This document shows, piece after piece, positions 24,304 to 32,453 of a stretch of DNA of 64,000 nt. Within the stretch, counting starts at the first letter, position 1. Each line of letters starts with the position of its first letter. This DNA is from Bin5 sp009843665. Its GTDB lineage: Bacteria; Chloroflexota; Anaerolineae; Caldilineales; Caldilineaceae. The notes beneath the pieces were generated by a model. That model worked only from the letters and a program-made list of their open reading frames with translations. It was not told the DNA's origin and did not search any database. The stretch covers positions 2,108,001 to 2,172,000 of the forward strand of contig OZ244818.1 of assembly GCA_965220285.1 (NCBI GenBank), read 5' to 3'. The translations under genes were made by a program, and so were the position numbers.

Positions 24304-25107
24304 ATGATCCACCTCACCTCGATTGAGAAAGGTCCTTCATTCCCCCAAGAAGGGATATTCCCATATAACGTGCCTGTCATCGCCCGGCTGGAGAAGGTCC
24401 GCTTTGAGAGTTCGGTGACCTTTCTGGTGGGCGAAAACGGCAGCGGCAAGTCCACCTTTCTGGAAGCGCTGGCGACGGCTGTGCGCCTGCCGACGGTTGG
24501 CGCGGAGGAGGCCGGCAGCGATCCATCACTGGCCACGGTGCGGCAGCTGTCGAGACACCTGCGCCTGGGCTGGACGAAACGGACGGGACGGGGATTTTAC
24601 CTGCGGGCCGAGGACTTTTTCGGCTTTGCCAAGCGCATCGCCCAGATACAGGCGGAGCTGCAGACGGAGATGGCCAACGTGGACGCGGAGTATGAGGGCC
24701 GCTCCGACTTCGCCAAGAGCATGGCGAAGATGGCATACTCCGGCCAACTGGCCGCCATTGAGGAGAGCTACGGAGACGGACTTGACGCACGCTCTCACGG
24801 AGAGGCGTTCCTGGCCCTGTTTCAGGCCCGCTTCGCGCCCAATGGACTTTATCTGCTGGATGAACCGGAGGCGCCGCTCTCGCCCCTGCGGCAGGTAGGG
24901 CTGCTCGCCCTGCTGAAAGAGATGGTCGCCCGCGACGCCCAGTTTATTATCGCCACCCACTCGCCAATTCTGATGGCATTCCCCGGCGCCACCATTCTGA
25001 ACTTCGACCAGTCGCCCCCCCGGCCCGTGTCCTGGGAATCACTGGAGCACGTGAGCGTGACGCGAGGATTTCTGAACGATCCACAGCTGTATCTGAACCA
25101 CCTGTAA
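24304..25107 (+). CDS. AAA-family (SMC/ABC-like) ATPase
   Basis: A 267-aa soluble ATPase resembling COG3910-type predicted ATPases. Walker A GENGSGKST at residues 43-51, an acidic helical middle, Walker B GLYLLDEPEAPLS and H-loop IIATHSPILMAFPGA. There is no membrane segment and no transport partner. Proteins of this kind are annotated as predicted ATPases of unknown role. It sits between the two subunits of a molybdenum hydroxylase, behind a terminator, so a role in that enzyme's assembly is possible but unproven. Spacing to the next gene is short (85 bp to the chosen GTG), favouring co-transcription with it. Confidence 0.8.
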   Translation: MIHLTSIEKGPSFPQEGIFPYNVPVIARLEKVRFESSVTFLVGENGSGKSTFLEALATAVRLPTVGAEEAGSDPSLATVRQLSRHLRLGWTKRTGRGFYLRAEDFFGFAKRIAQIQAELQTEMANVDAEYEGRSDFAKSMAKMAYSGQLAAIEESYGDGLDARSHGEAFLALFQARFAPNGLYLLDEPEAPLSPLRQVGLLALLKEMVARDAQFIIATHSPILMAFPGATILNFDQSPPRPVSWESLEHVSVTRGFLNDPQLYLNHL

Positions 25108-25192
25108 GAACAGTTTGCAGTGGCAGGCGGACTGCGACCCCGAAAGCGTCCCGTCGGAAACCACCATCGTTCATGCCGACTGGAGCACATAC

Positions 25193-28100
25193 GTGACACA
25201 ACTTACTCTGACCGTCAATGGCGAGGAGCGCTCTCTTAACGTACCGCCCAGCCGTTACCTGGCAGAGGTACTGCGCTACGACCTGGGGCTGACAGGCACG
25301 AAGATTGGCTGTGATGAGGCCGAATGCGGCTGCTGCACCGTCATCGTCGACGGCCAGTCGGTCGACTCCTGCATCTACCCGGCGTTCAAGGCGCAGGGCG
25401 CGCAGGTGTTGACGATCGAAGGGCTGGCACAGACGGGGGAAGGTTCCGAGGATGAATCCTGCGACGCGCTTGAACTGCATCCGCTTCAGGATGCCTTTAT
25501 CCGCCACGGGGCGACACAGTGCGGATTCTGCACGCCCGGGTTCATCATGCAGGCCAAGACGTTGCTGGACGAGAACCCGGACCCGAGCGAGGTGGAGATC
25601 AAGGAGTGCCTGAAGGACACCTACTGCCGCTGCACCGGTTACACGGCGATCATCAGCTCGGTGAAGGCGGCCAGCGAATATTTGCGCACCGGCACGATGC
25701 CGGATGCGGTGCTGCCGCCGGTGATGAAGCCGCTGACGCAGATCGGTCAACCATTGCAACGGCCGGACGCGGTCGACAAGGTGACGGGGGCGGCTCTCTA
25801 CACTGATGATTATAGGTTCGACGGGATGCTTTTCGGGGCGACGCTGCGCAGCGAACACCCGCACGCGCGGATTCGCGGCATCGACGCGGACGCGGCGCGC
25901 GCGCTGGAGGGCGTGCACGCGGTGCTGACCCACGCGGACGTGCCGGGCGACCCGCGGCACGGGCTGGTCGAAAACGACTGGCCGGTTTTCGCGGGCGGTC
26001 GCTTCCCGGCCCGCTACGTCGGGGACGCGATCGCGCTGGCGGTGGCAGAGACGGCGGAGATCGCGCAGCAGGCGCTGGCGCTGATCGGCGTCGATTACGA
26101 GGTGCTGCCGGCGGTCACGGATCCGCGGGATGCGTTGCAGCCAAACGCGCCGCAGCTGCACCCGGACCGCCCCGACGGGAACCTGCTCAAGCATATCAAG
26201 GTACGGCACGGCGACGTGGAGGCGGGGTTTGCCGATTCCGACGTCGTCGTCGAACGCACCTACCGTACGCCGATGACCGAGCACGCCTTTCTGGAGCCGG
26301 AGTGCGCGCTGGCGGTGCCGGCGGGTTACAGCGGGGTGCGCCCGTCGACCAGCAAGGAGAGAGGCGCGGCCGAATACGACAGCGACAAGCTGACGGTCTA
26401 TGTGGGGAGCCAGATCCCGTACAGCGACAGGCGGCAGGTGGCCAAGAGCCTGGGCCTGGACGACGAAGAGGTGCGCGTGATCGGCACGTTGATGGGGGGC
26501 GGCTTCGGCGGCAAGGAGGACATTGCCGGGCAGATCCACGCGGCGCTGGCCGCGCAGGTGACGGGCCGTCCGGTGAAGATTCTGTACAGCCGGCAGGAGA
26601 GCCTGATCTTCCACCCCAAACGTCACAGCACGATCATCCGCATCAAGACGGGCGCCAAGCGCGACGGCACGCTGGTCGCGGTGGAGGCGGAACTTTACGG
26701 AGACAGCGGGGCCTACGCCAGCCTGGGCGAGAAGGTGATGACCCGCGCCACGACCCACGCCACCGGCCCGTATGTGATGCCTCATGCCCGGATCGACTGC
26801 TACGCCATGTACACGAACAACGCGCCCAGCGGCGCGTTTCGCGGCTTTGGCGTCACGCAGTCGGCCTTTGCGGTGGAGAGCAATCTCGACATTCTGGCGG
26901 CAGAGCTGGGCATGGACCCGGCGGAGCTACGGCGGAAGAACGTGATGCGCGTGGGCGTCGAGACGGCCACCGGCCAGGAGCTGATCGAGAGCGTGGGGCT
27001 GCTCGAATGTCTTGACAAAGTGGAAGAAGAGATCAAGAGATCGGAGGCCGCGGGTCCGAGTTCGTCGCATTCGGATCCCTGGGCACCGGTCCAGGTCGGA
27101 AGCAAGCGGTACGCCTGGGGTATCGCCGCGGGCTACAAGAACACCGGCCTGGGGGGCGGCGCGCCGGACAAGGCGGAGGCCGAGGTAGAGGTCTTCCCGG
27201 ACGGCACGGCGGCGATCCGCACCAGCAGCGCGGAGATGGGGCAGAATCTGGTCGGCGTGCTGGCGGCCTGCACGGCGCAGGAGCTGGGTCTGCCGTTTGA
27301 AAAGGTATACGTGACGGTGATGGACACGGACCTGACGCCGGACGGCGGCCCCTCAACGGCCAGCCGCCAGACCTATGTGAGCGGCAACGCGGCCCGCTTG
27401 GCGGCGCGGGCCATGCGCGAGCAGATGCAGAACGTTCTGGCCGAAAAGTTCGACACGCACCCGGAGGTGATCGCATTCCACGAGGGGTTGGCGTATGTGG
27501 ATGAGAGACGCCTGGCGAAGATGCACGGGGCGGAGCTGCCGGTGGAAGGCGCGAACGGCAGCGCGGGCGGGATTCTGCCGGGATCCACACGCAGCATCTC
27601 TTTCGCGGATGCGGTCAACGCATTGCTGGCCGAGAACCGGTTGCCGAAGATCCGCTATGAATACTGGGCACCGCAGACGCAGCCGCTGGGGACGGGCGGC
27701 GACATGCACTTCGCGTTCTCGTACGCGGTACACGCGGCGCAGGTGAGCGTGGATACCGATACGGGCGAGGTGGCGGTGGAGCAGGTTATCTCCGCCCACG
27801 ACGTGGGCCGGGCCATCAACCCCCTGAGCCTGCTGGGGCAGATCGAAGGCGGGATCGTGATGGGCATCGGCAACGCCCTGACCGAGAACTATATCGTCGA
27901 AGACGGTGTCCCCTGGACCGAGCGCCTAGGCCAGTACAAGATGCCGGGCATCAAGATGACGCCGAAGATGGACAGCCACATCGTCGAGCATCCAACGGCA
28001 GATGGGCCTTATGGTGCCAAGGGCGTGGGTGAGATCAGCTCGATTCCGATCAGCCCGGCGATCACCAACGCCATCTGCAACGCGGTGGGCGTTCGCTGCC

Positions 28101-28222
28101 TGGCCCTGCCGGTCGATCAGGACGCGTTGCTGCTGGCGATGCGAGACGGCGCGAAGGAGATCGACGGTCATTGGGGCCAGACGGGCGAGTGGTTGGTGGT
28201 CAGTAGTCAGATAGGGCACTGA
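25193..28222 (+). CDS. Molybdenum hydroxylase, fused 2Fe-2S and molybdopterin-binding subunits
   Basis: A 1009-aa xanthine-dehydrogenase-family protein. Residues 1-160 form the iron-sulfur part: plant-type cluster Cys40, 45, 48, 60 and second cluster Cys110, 113, 145, 147 (CGFC ... CRC). The Mo-pterin part follows from about 185 (TGAALYTDDY) with EHAFLEPECALAVP, the pterin loop MGGGFGGKEDIAG, SGAFRGFGVTQ, and the active-site Glu in YGAKGVGEISSIPI near the C-terminus. It hydroxylates a heterocycle or aldehyde with water-derived oxygen. GTG 25193 is chosen because GGAG lies 7 nt upstream and the peptide then begins at the ferredoxin strand (TQLTLTVNGEE). Substrate unknown. Confidence 0.88.
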   Translation: MTQLTLTVNGEERSLNVPPSRYLAEVLRYDLGLTGTKIGCDEAECGCCTVIVDGQSVDSCIYPAFKAQGAQVLTIEGLAQTGEGSEDESCDALELHPLQDAFIRHGATQCGFCTPGFIMQAKTLLDENPDPSEVEIKECLKDTYCRCTGYTAIISSVKAASEYLRTGTMPDAVLPPVMKPLTQIGQPLQRPDAVDKVTGAALYTDDYRFDGMLFGATLRSEHPHARIRGIDADAARALEGVHAVLTHADVPGDPRHGLVENDWPVFAGGRFPARYVGDAIALAVAETAEIAQQALALIGVDYEVLPAVTDPRDALQPNAPQLHPDRPDGNLLKHIKVRHGDVEAGFADSDVVVERTYRTPMTEHAFLEPECALAVPAGYSGVRPSTSKERGAAEYDSDKLTVYVGSQIPYSDRRQVAKSLGLDDEEVRVIGTLMGGGFGGKEDIAGQIHAALAAQVTGRPVKILYSRQESLIFHPKRHSTIIRIKTGAKRDGTLVAVEAELYGDSGAYASLGEKVMTRATTHATGPYVMPHARIDCYAMYTNNAPSGAFRGFGVTQSAFAVESNLDILAAELGMDPAELRRKNVMRVGVETATGQELIESVGLLECLDKVEEEIKRSEAAGPSSSHSDPWAPVQVGSKRYAWGIAAGYKNTGLGGGAPDKAEAEVEVFPDGTAAIRTSSAEMGQNLVGVLAACTAQELGLPFEKVYVTVMDTDLTPDGGPSTASRQTYVSGNAARLAARAMREQMQNVLAEKFDTHPEVIAFHEGLAYVDERRLAKMHGAELPVEGANGSAGGILPGSTRSISFADAVNALLAENRLPKIRYEYWAPQTQPLGTGGDMHFAFSYAVHAAQVSVDTDTGEVAVEQVISAHDVGRAINPLSLLGQIEGGIVMGIGNALTENYIVEDGVPWTERLGQYKMPGIKMTPKMDSHIVEHPTADGPYGAKGVGEISSIPISPAITNAICNAVGVRCLALPVDQDALLLAMRDGAKEIDGHWGQTGEWLVVSSQIGH

Positions 28223-28244
28223 CGCTTGGGAACCCCGATTTTTC

Positions 28245-29717
28245 ATGCAACTCCATCATGCTCTGCGCCTGGCGCCTGACGAACTCTCGGTTGTAACGCT
28301 GGTGGGCGCCGGGGGTAAGACGAGCGCGCTTTTCCGGCTGGCGGAGGAGGCGGTGGGCGGTGGGCGCCGCGTCGTCACCACCACGACCACCCATATTTTC
28401 GCGGCGCAGGCGGAGCAGGCGCCGGCCCGTCTCGAAGTAACGCCGGACAGGCCTGACGCAGTTGACTGGGCTGCGCTGGAGGCACAGCTGGCGCGGCACG
28501 GGCACTGCCTGATCTGGGCTCCGCCCGGTGCCCGGTCCGCCGGAGCCGGCAGCGGCTCAACCGACCCCACGCTTACAGGTTCCAAACGGCAGGGCCTGCC
28601 CCCGCAGGTTGTGGACGCGCTGGCGGCGCGGGCGGGTGATCTGGGCATCAGCCTGATCGCGATCGAGGGGGATGGCAGCCGGCGGCGGCCGGTGAAGGCG
28701 CCGGCGCCGCATGAGCCGGTTATTCCCGACTGCACAACCCACCTGGTCCCGGTCGCCGGTCTTGACGGGCTGGGGCTGCCCCTGGATGAACCTCACATGC
28801 ACCGGCCCGAACGGGTGCGCGCCCTTCTGCAGGAGGAGGATGCGTCGACGCGCCTGACGCCGCGCATGCTGGGACGGCTGCTGGTTGAGCCTTACGGGCG
28901 AGGAGAGAGGGGGGAGGAGAGAGGAGAGAGAGCAGCTCGCGGCGGCGGGTCGCGAGTTGCGGGCGCGAGATTGGTGCCGCTGCTGAACAAGGCGGAGAGC
29001 GCCCCCAGGCTGGCGGCGGCGCGGCTGATTGCGCAGCAGTTGGCGCAACGGGGTCAGCCTGTGCTCATCGGCGCGGTGGGGCGGGAGAGCCGGACGGCGG
29101 TTCGTGAGCGGTGGGGTGCGACGACGGCGGTTGTGCTGGCGGCTGGAGAGAGCCGCAGGATGGGGGAGCCGAAACAGCTGTTGCGCTGGCAGAGCGAGCC
29201 GCTGGTGACGCGGGCGGCCCGCATCGCGATGGAGAGCGGCGCGTCGGAAACGGTTGTGGTTACAGGCGCGGTCGGTGAGCAGGTGGAGGCCGCGCTGGCC
29301 CCTCTGCGCGCGGCGGGGCGCGGACGTCTGCGCGTTGTTCACAACCCGGCGTGGCAGGCGGGGCAGGCGGGGTCGGTGCAAGCTGCAGTTGAGGCGCTGC
29401 CGGCCGCATGTGAGGCGGTCCTGTTTCTGCCGGTGGACCAGCCGCGGCTGCCGGCGGCGCTGTTGCGGCGGCTGTGGCAGGCGTGGCGCGGCGGCAGCGA
29501 TCTGGGGGCTGTCACGGTGGACGGGGCGATACGCGGCGCTCCGGGGCTTTTTGACCGGCGTTTCTTCGGTCAGTTGAGGCAGGTCCAGGGAGACGGGGGC
29601 GGGGGGAGGCTGCTGCGCCGGTACGCGGTGGAGGTCAGCGCGATCGAGGTGCCGCTCGAGTGGGTGGCGGACGTGGATACGCCGGAGGCGTGGCGGGCGG
29701 CGGTGGAGCGAGGTTAG
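28245..29717 (+). CDS. YqeC-like / MocA-like fusion, molybdenum hydroxylase maturation
   Basis: A 490-aa two-domain protein. Residues 1-270 match YqeC (selenium-dependent hydroxylase accessory protein): VTLVGAGGKTSALFRLAEEA P-loop, VVTTTTTHIF, EGDGSRRRPVKAP and PLLNKAES. Residues about 290-490 match MocA/MobA molybdopterin cytidylyltransferase: VVLAAGESRRMGEPKQLLRW, LFLPVDQPRLPAALL and DVDTPEAW. It should attach CMP to molybdopterin and help mature the adjacent hydroxylase, 22 bp upstream. A GAGGAGAGAG purine tract at 28901-28941 encodes an in-frame RGERGEERGERAARGGGSR loop between the domains. Confidence 0.85.
   Translation: MQLHHALRLAPDELSVVTLVGAGGKTSALFRLAEEAVGGGRRVVTTTTTHIFAAQAEQAPARLEVTPDRPDAVDWAALEAQLARHGHCLIWAPPGARSAGAGSGSTDPTLTGSKRQGLPPQVVDALAARAGDLGISLIAIEGDGSRRRPVKAPAPHEPVIPDCTTHLVPVAGLDGLGLPLDEPHMHRPERVRALLQEEDASTRLTPRMLGRLLVEPYGRGERGEERGERAARGGGSRVAGARLVPLLNKAESAPRLAAARLIAQQLAQRGQPVLIGAVGRESRTAVRERWGATTAVVLAAGESRRMGEPKQLLRWQSEPLVTRAARIAMESGASETVVVTGAVGEQVEAALAPLRAAGRGRLRVVHNPAWQAGQAGSVQAAVEALPAACEAVLFLPVDQPRLPAALLRRLWQAWRGGSDLGAVTVDGAIRGAPGLFDRRFFGQLRQVQGDGGGGRLLRRYAVEVSAIEVPLEWVADVDTPEAWRAAVERG
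28901..28941 (+). repeat. Purine-rich GAGGAGAGAG tract inside a coding sequence
   Basis: About 40 nt of almost pure A/G (GGAGAGAGGGGGGAGGAGAG and continuing) inside the YqeC-MocA gene, in frame, encoding a Gly/Glu/Arg loop. The same kind of tract occurs between genes at 22897, 23107, 30211 and 31354, and inside the gene at 57401. Confidence 0.8.
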
Positions 29718-29718
29718 G

Positions 29719-29868
29719 TTCCGTTGGCATATTGGGGAGGCCGTTCAGAATTCGACGAGATTGGATCGATCTGCGAAGGGGCGCGTAGGACACCTTTTCT
29801 CCACGAAGGGCCGCGGAGAACAGCTTTTTGATCCGCGAAGTCACGCGAAGGGGCGCGAAGAACAACCT
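29719..29868 (+). repeat. Composite dispersed repeat, copy 1
   Basis: Begins GTTCCGTTGGCAT, includes GGCCGTTCAGAATTC, then CGAAGGGGCGCG / CACCTTTTCTCC / GATCCGCGAAGTCACGCG blocks. The same two modules recur in order at 31471-31660, and the second module alone at about 32555-32650. Confidence 0.75.
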
Positions 29869-30147
29869 GGGCGTATCGCATTTTCTCTTTTTGCCGTAAC
29901 CACTAAGCCATGTTCTGTGTACGGTCTGCCTGGGGGCAAGGTACCGTCAGCATTTCTGTAGCGGGCTCTCGATGGTCATCGCGGTGAACGTTGGGGATAT
30001 GTGGGAGTTGCCTCACCTGGCTTGCCTGCGCTGGCACATACTCGGAATCTGCCAAGATGCGGGGGGGGGGAGGGGGGTGAAGCCCGGCCGCCGCGAGACG
30101 CCAACTTCAAATTAGCCGCGCACTTGCTACGGCGCGGACAGGAAGGG

Positions 30148-30206
30148 GGGGCGTTGCGGGGGCGGAGCCCCCGCACAAGGGAGGGCCGAATAGGCCCGAC
30201 CGCCCA
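30148..30206 (+). repeat. 59-bp double-hairpin dispersed element, copy b
   Basis: Same 59 nt as copy a, with loop GGA in the first hairpin. It lies 123 bp before the E1-beta ATG. Confidence 0.95.
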
Positions 30207-30329
30207 AAAGCGAGAAGAGAGTAAAGAGAAGTGAGGAGAGAGTAACATCTTTCGCCATGCTGAATTTTGAGCGCCTTTGGGCAAGGACCTAGCAGTTACT
30301 ATTTGCCAGTGAAAGCGAGGTGAAGCGGC

Positions 30330-31361
30330 ATGTCTACGCTAGGGAACGGAATCGGTTACAGCCCGGCCATCCACGCGCCGGGGGAACGTCAGATTACCTT
30401 CAGCCAGGCCATTCACGAAGCCGTTGCCGAGGAGATGGCCCGCGACGAGCGCGTCTTCGCCATCGGTGAAGATATTGCCGTGGCCGGCTCGGTATTCAAA
30501 GTGTTCGTCGGCCTGTTTGAGAGATTCGGCCCGGAACGGGTTATCGATTCGCCCATTTCGGAGGCGGGTATTGCCGGCATCGGTGTGGGCGCGGCCATCA
30601 CGGGTATGCGGCCGATTGTGGACATCATGTTTTGCGACTTTGCCACCCTGGTGATGGACCAGCTGATCAACCAGGCGGCCAAGACGCACTACATGTCCGG
30701 CGGCAAGCTGAGGGTCCCGATGGTCTTGCGGACGACGATGGGGGCCGGTAGCCGCACGGCGGCCCAGCACAGCCAGTCTCTGCATGCGCTCTTCAGCCAC
30801 ATTCCCGGCCTGAAGGTGGCGATACCGGCCACCCCTTACGACGCCAAGGGGCTGATGAAGAGCGCCATCCGCGACGACAATCCGGTCGTCGTTTTCGAAG
30901 ACAGGACGCTCTTTCAACAGGAGGGGCCGGTGCCGGAGGCGGAGTATACCCTCCCCCTGGGCGAGGCGGACGTGAAGCGCACGGGCGACGACATCACAAT
31001 TGTCGCGACCAGTTCAATGGTGTACGTTGCCTTGGAGGCGGCGGACAGGCTGGCGGCGGCCGGCATCAGCGCGGAGCTGATCGATCCGCGCACGACGTCC
31101 CCTCTGGACACCGGGACCCTGGTCCAGTCGGCCCGAAAGACCGGCAGGGCGCTTGTGGTGGACGAGGGGTACCGGCAGTATGGCGTCACCGGTGAAATCG
31201 CCGCGGTCATCGCCGACGGCGCGTTCTACTATCTGGATGCCCCGGTCAAGCGCATCGGCGCCATGAATGTGCCGGTGCCGTTCTCGCCTGCGATGGAGGA
31301 CTTGACGATCCCCAAAGTCGACTATGTTGTCGAGACGGCCAAGGCCATGTGCGGGAGGTGA
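30330..31361 (+). CDS. 2-oxoacid dehydrogenase E1 component, beta subunit (orphan)
   Basis: A 343-aa thiamine-diphosphate enzyme subunit of the PdhB/AcoB/BkdB type. N-terminus ITFSQAIHEAVAEEMARDER, the cofactor-activating Glu in FAIGEDIAVAGSVFKVF, DSPISEAGIAGIGVGAA, the His-containing AAQHSQSLHALFSHIPGLKV, and the C-terminal transketolase domain (ALVVDEGYRQYGVTGEIAAV). It normally forms an alpha2-beta2 tetramer that decarboxylates pyruvate, acetoin or branched oxoacids and acylates E2. No E1-alpha, E2 or E3 gene is within 30 kb on either side in the window, which is unusual. ATG 30330 is preceded by GAGGTG at 8 nt. Length is typical. Confidence 0.9.
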   Translation: MSTLGNGIGYSPAIHAPGERQITFSQAIHEAVAEEMARDERVFAIGEDIAVAGSVFKVFVGLFERFGPERVIDSPISEAGIAGIGVGAAITGMRPIVDIMFCDFATLVMDQLINQAAKTHYMSGGKLRVPMVLRTTMGAGSRTAAQHSQSLHALFSHIPGLKVAIPATPYDAKGLMKSAIRDDNPVVVFEDRTLFQQEGPVPEAEYTLPLGEADVKRTGDDITIVATSSMVYVALEAADRLAAAGISAELIDPRTTSPLDTGTLVQSARKTGRALVVDEGYRQYGVTGEIAAVIADGAFYYLDAPVKRIGAMNVPVPFSPAMEDLTIPKVDYVVETAKAMCGR

Positions 31362-31396
31362 GGAGAGAGTGAAGAGGAGTGAGGAGAGAGAGGAAA
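31354..31396 (+). repeat. Purine-rich GAGGAGAGAG tract after the E1-beta gene
   Basis: Starts over the stop codon (AGGTGAGGAGAGAGTGAAGA and continuing) and runs about 40 nt, almost all A/G with the recurring units GAGGAGAGAG and GTGA. It is the same family as the tracts at 22897, 23107, 28901, 30211 and 57724. Confidence 0.75.
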
Positions 31397-31470
31397 CATC
31401 GCTTGTCTCACTCGGGCCGGCGGATAAACTATAGTTCAGGAGTCACGTTTTTCTCATTTTTTCCGGTGCC

Positions 31471-31660
31471 AGGTTCCGTTGACATTTCGGGAAGGCCGCT
31501 CAGAATTCAGCAAGAACGGAAAGCGGGCAGGCCTGACAGGGATTTTCCTCGCTTGCATGTTGTGATAAACAGAACCAATTGATCCGCGAAGTCACTCGAA
31601 AAACACCTTTTTGTCCGCGGAGGACGCGGAGGGACGCGGAGAACACCCAGGGCAATCGCA
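31471..31660 (+). repeat. Composite dispersed repeat, copy 2
   Basis: GTTCCGTTGACATTTCGGG, GGCCGCTCAGAATTCAG, then GATCCGCGAAGTCACTCG, CACCTTTTTGTCCGCGGAGG and ACGCGGAGAACACCCAGGGC. Same order of modules as 29719-29868; the insert between modules differs in length. Confidence 0.7.
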
Positions 31661-31750
31661 TCTAAATTGGTTTGCCAACATTGCCGAAGTTAGCAGAGAG
31701 TCCACGAAGGGGATTCTCAAGGAACAGACGTAGAGCCTACACGAGGGGCA

Positions 31751-31818
31751 GGCACAAGGCCTGCACCTACATTTCGGGCAGCCTCCCAAGAAATTGACGC
31801 AATAGGATGCAATTGCCC
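31751..31818 (+). repeat. GGCAGCCTCCCAA-type dispersed repeat
   Basis: GCACAAGGCCTGCACCTAC followed by GGGCAGCCTCCCAAGAAATT and GACGCAATAGG. It matches 3944-4010 (CACAAGGGGTGCCCCTACAG, GGCAGCCTCCCAAGGCATTG) and, for its first half, 32660-32690. Confidence 0.65.
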
Positions 31819-31905
31819 TGCTGCCCTATCCCAGCCATGGGACATCAGCAGTAAGCATATGGTATAGTGGGGCGCAACAACGAAAGGGCAATAATTGGAC
31901 TGGGC

Positions 31906-32169
31906 ATGAGAATAGGCGAGTTGCTGTGGCCCCAGGACAGAATCGATCACATTGCGCGACACGGCATTACGATAGATGAAGTCGAGGAGGTATGCTTCGG
32001 TCGTCCACTGGTTCTACGTGCAAAGTCCCGAGGAGAGAATCCAACCTACTATATTTTGGGACAAACAGATGCGGGCCGCTACCTGTTCTGTGTGGCAGTT
32101 CAATTTCCTGATGGCAGAGGACTCCCTGTCACCGCCAGAGTGATGACAGGAAGGGAAAGACGGCGATAA
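31906..32169 (+). CDS. BrnT-like toxin
   Basis: An 87-aa protein. The pattern WPQDRIDHIARHGITIDEVE, a short strand (PLVLRAKSRGENPTYYILGQ), DAGRYLFCVAVQ and the terminal VTARVMTGRERRR resembles the BrnT RNase fold (F.W...K...N..KHGVSFEEA ... R.ISAR.A...E), though the match is distant. An earlier in-frame GTG at 31867 lies inside the probable -10, so ATG 31906 is preferred. It lies 17 bp before a CopG-type gene, the standard toxin-antitoxin order. The toxin would cleave RNA when freed from its antitoxin. Confidence 0.65.
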   Translation: MRIGELLWPQDRIDHIARHGITIDEVEEVCFGRPLVLRAKSRGENPTYYILGQTDAGRYLFCVAVQFPDGRGLPVTARVMTGRERRR

Positions 32170-32186
32170 AGACAGTGGAGGAATCG

Positions 32187-32453
32187 ATGAACGGCAATAA
32201 AATTCTGCAGACCGATTCGATCCAGGAGCTCGCCGACTTCTGGGACACTCATGATCTAACCGACTTCGATGCCGAACTTGAGGAGGTGGACGAACCGGTC
32301 TTTAACCGTCAAACCACCGTCACCGTTCGTCTTGAGCCGGACGAATCCCGGATTGTCAGGTCGCTTGCCCGGTTGCACGGAATCTCCCATGCGCAACTGA
32401 TTACCCAATGGGTTGTCGAACGCATTCAGGCTTCCTCGCGATCGGCAACTTAG
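32187..32453 (+). CDS. CopG-family antitoxin
   Basis: An 88-aa protein starting at ATG 32187 behind an ideal GGAGGAATCG. Residues about 10-30 (SIQELADFWDTHDLTDFDAE) are the toxin-neutralising signature of CopG-type antitoxins paired with BrnT-like toxins. The C-terminal half (TTVTVRLEPDESRIVRSLAR, HGISHAQLITQWVVERI) is a ribbon-helix-helix DNA-binding fold that would repress the operon. The pairing with the preceding gene supports both calls. Confidence 0.8.
   Translation: MNGNKILQTDSIQELADFWDTHDLTDFDAELEEVDEPVFNRQTTVTVRLEPDESRIVRSLARLHGISHAQLITQWVVERIQASSRSAT

Larger units (their letters stand above)
29718..30329. other. Repeat-rich intergenic region
   Basis: 612 bp without a convincing gene. 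It contains the composite repeat at 29719-29868, a G-rich run at 30060-30076, the motif GTGAAGCCCGGCCGCCGCGAG (also in front of the element at 60.9 kb as GTGAAGCACGGCCGCCGCGGG), the 59-bp element at 30148-30206 and a purine tract at 30211-30244 directly before the E1-beta gene. Confidence 0.7.
31362..31905. other. Repeat-rich intergenic region upstream of toxin-antitoxin pair
   Basis: 544 bp without a gene. It holds the purine tract, the second composite repeat (31471-31660), the GGCAGCCTCCCAAG-type repeat (31751-31818) and, just before the toxin gene, TATAGT at 31863-31868 with a weak GGGACA 18 bp upstream that could be its promoter. Confidence 0.6.

Noticed and set aside
24947..26785. 612-codon minus-strand frame over the hydroxylase gene
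   Set aside because: Arg/His-rich antisense shadow of the FeS-Mo subunit, whose cofactor motifs are complete in the plus strand. Similar antisense frames at 10809-12119, 21324-22673 and 43026-44237 were rejected for the same reason.
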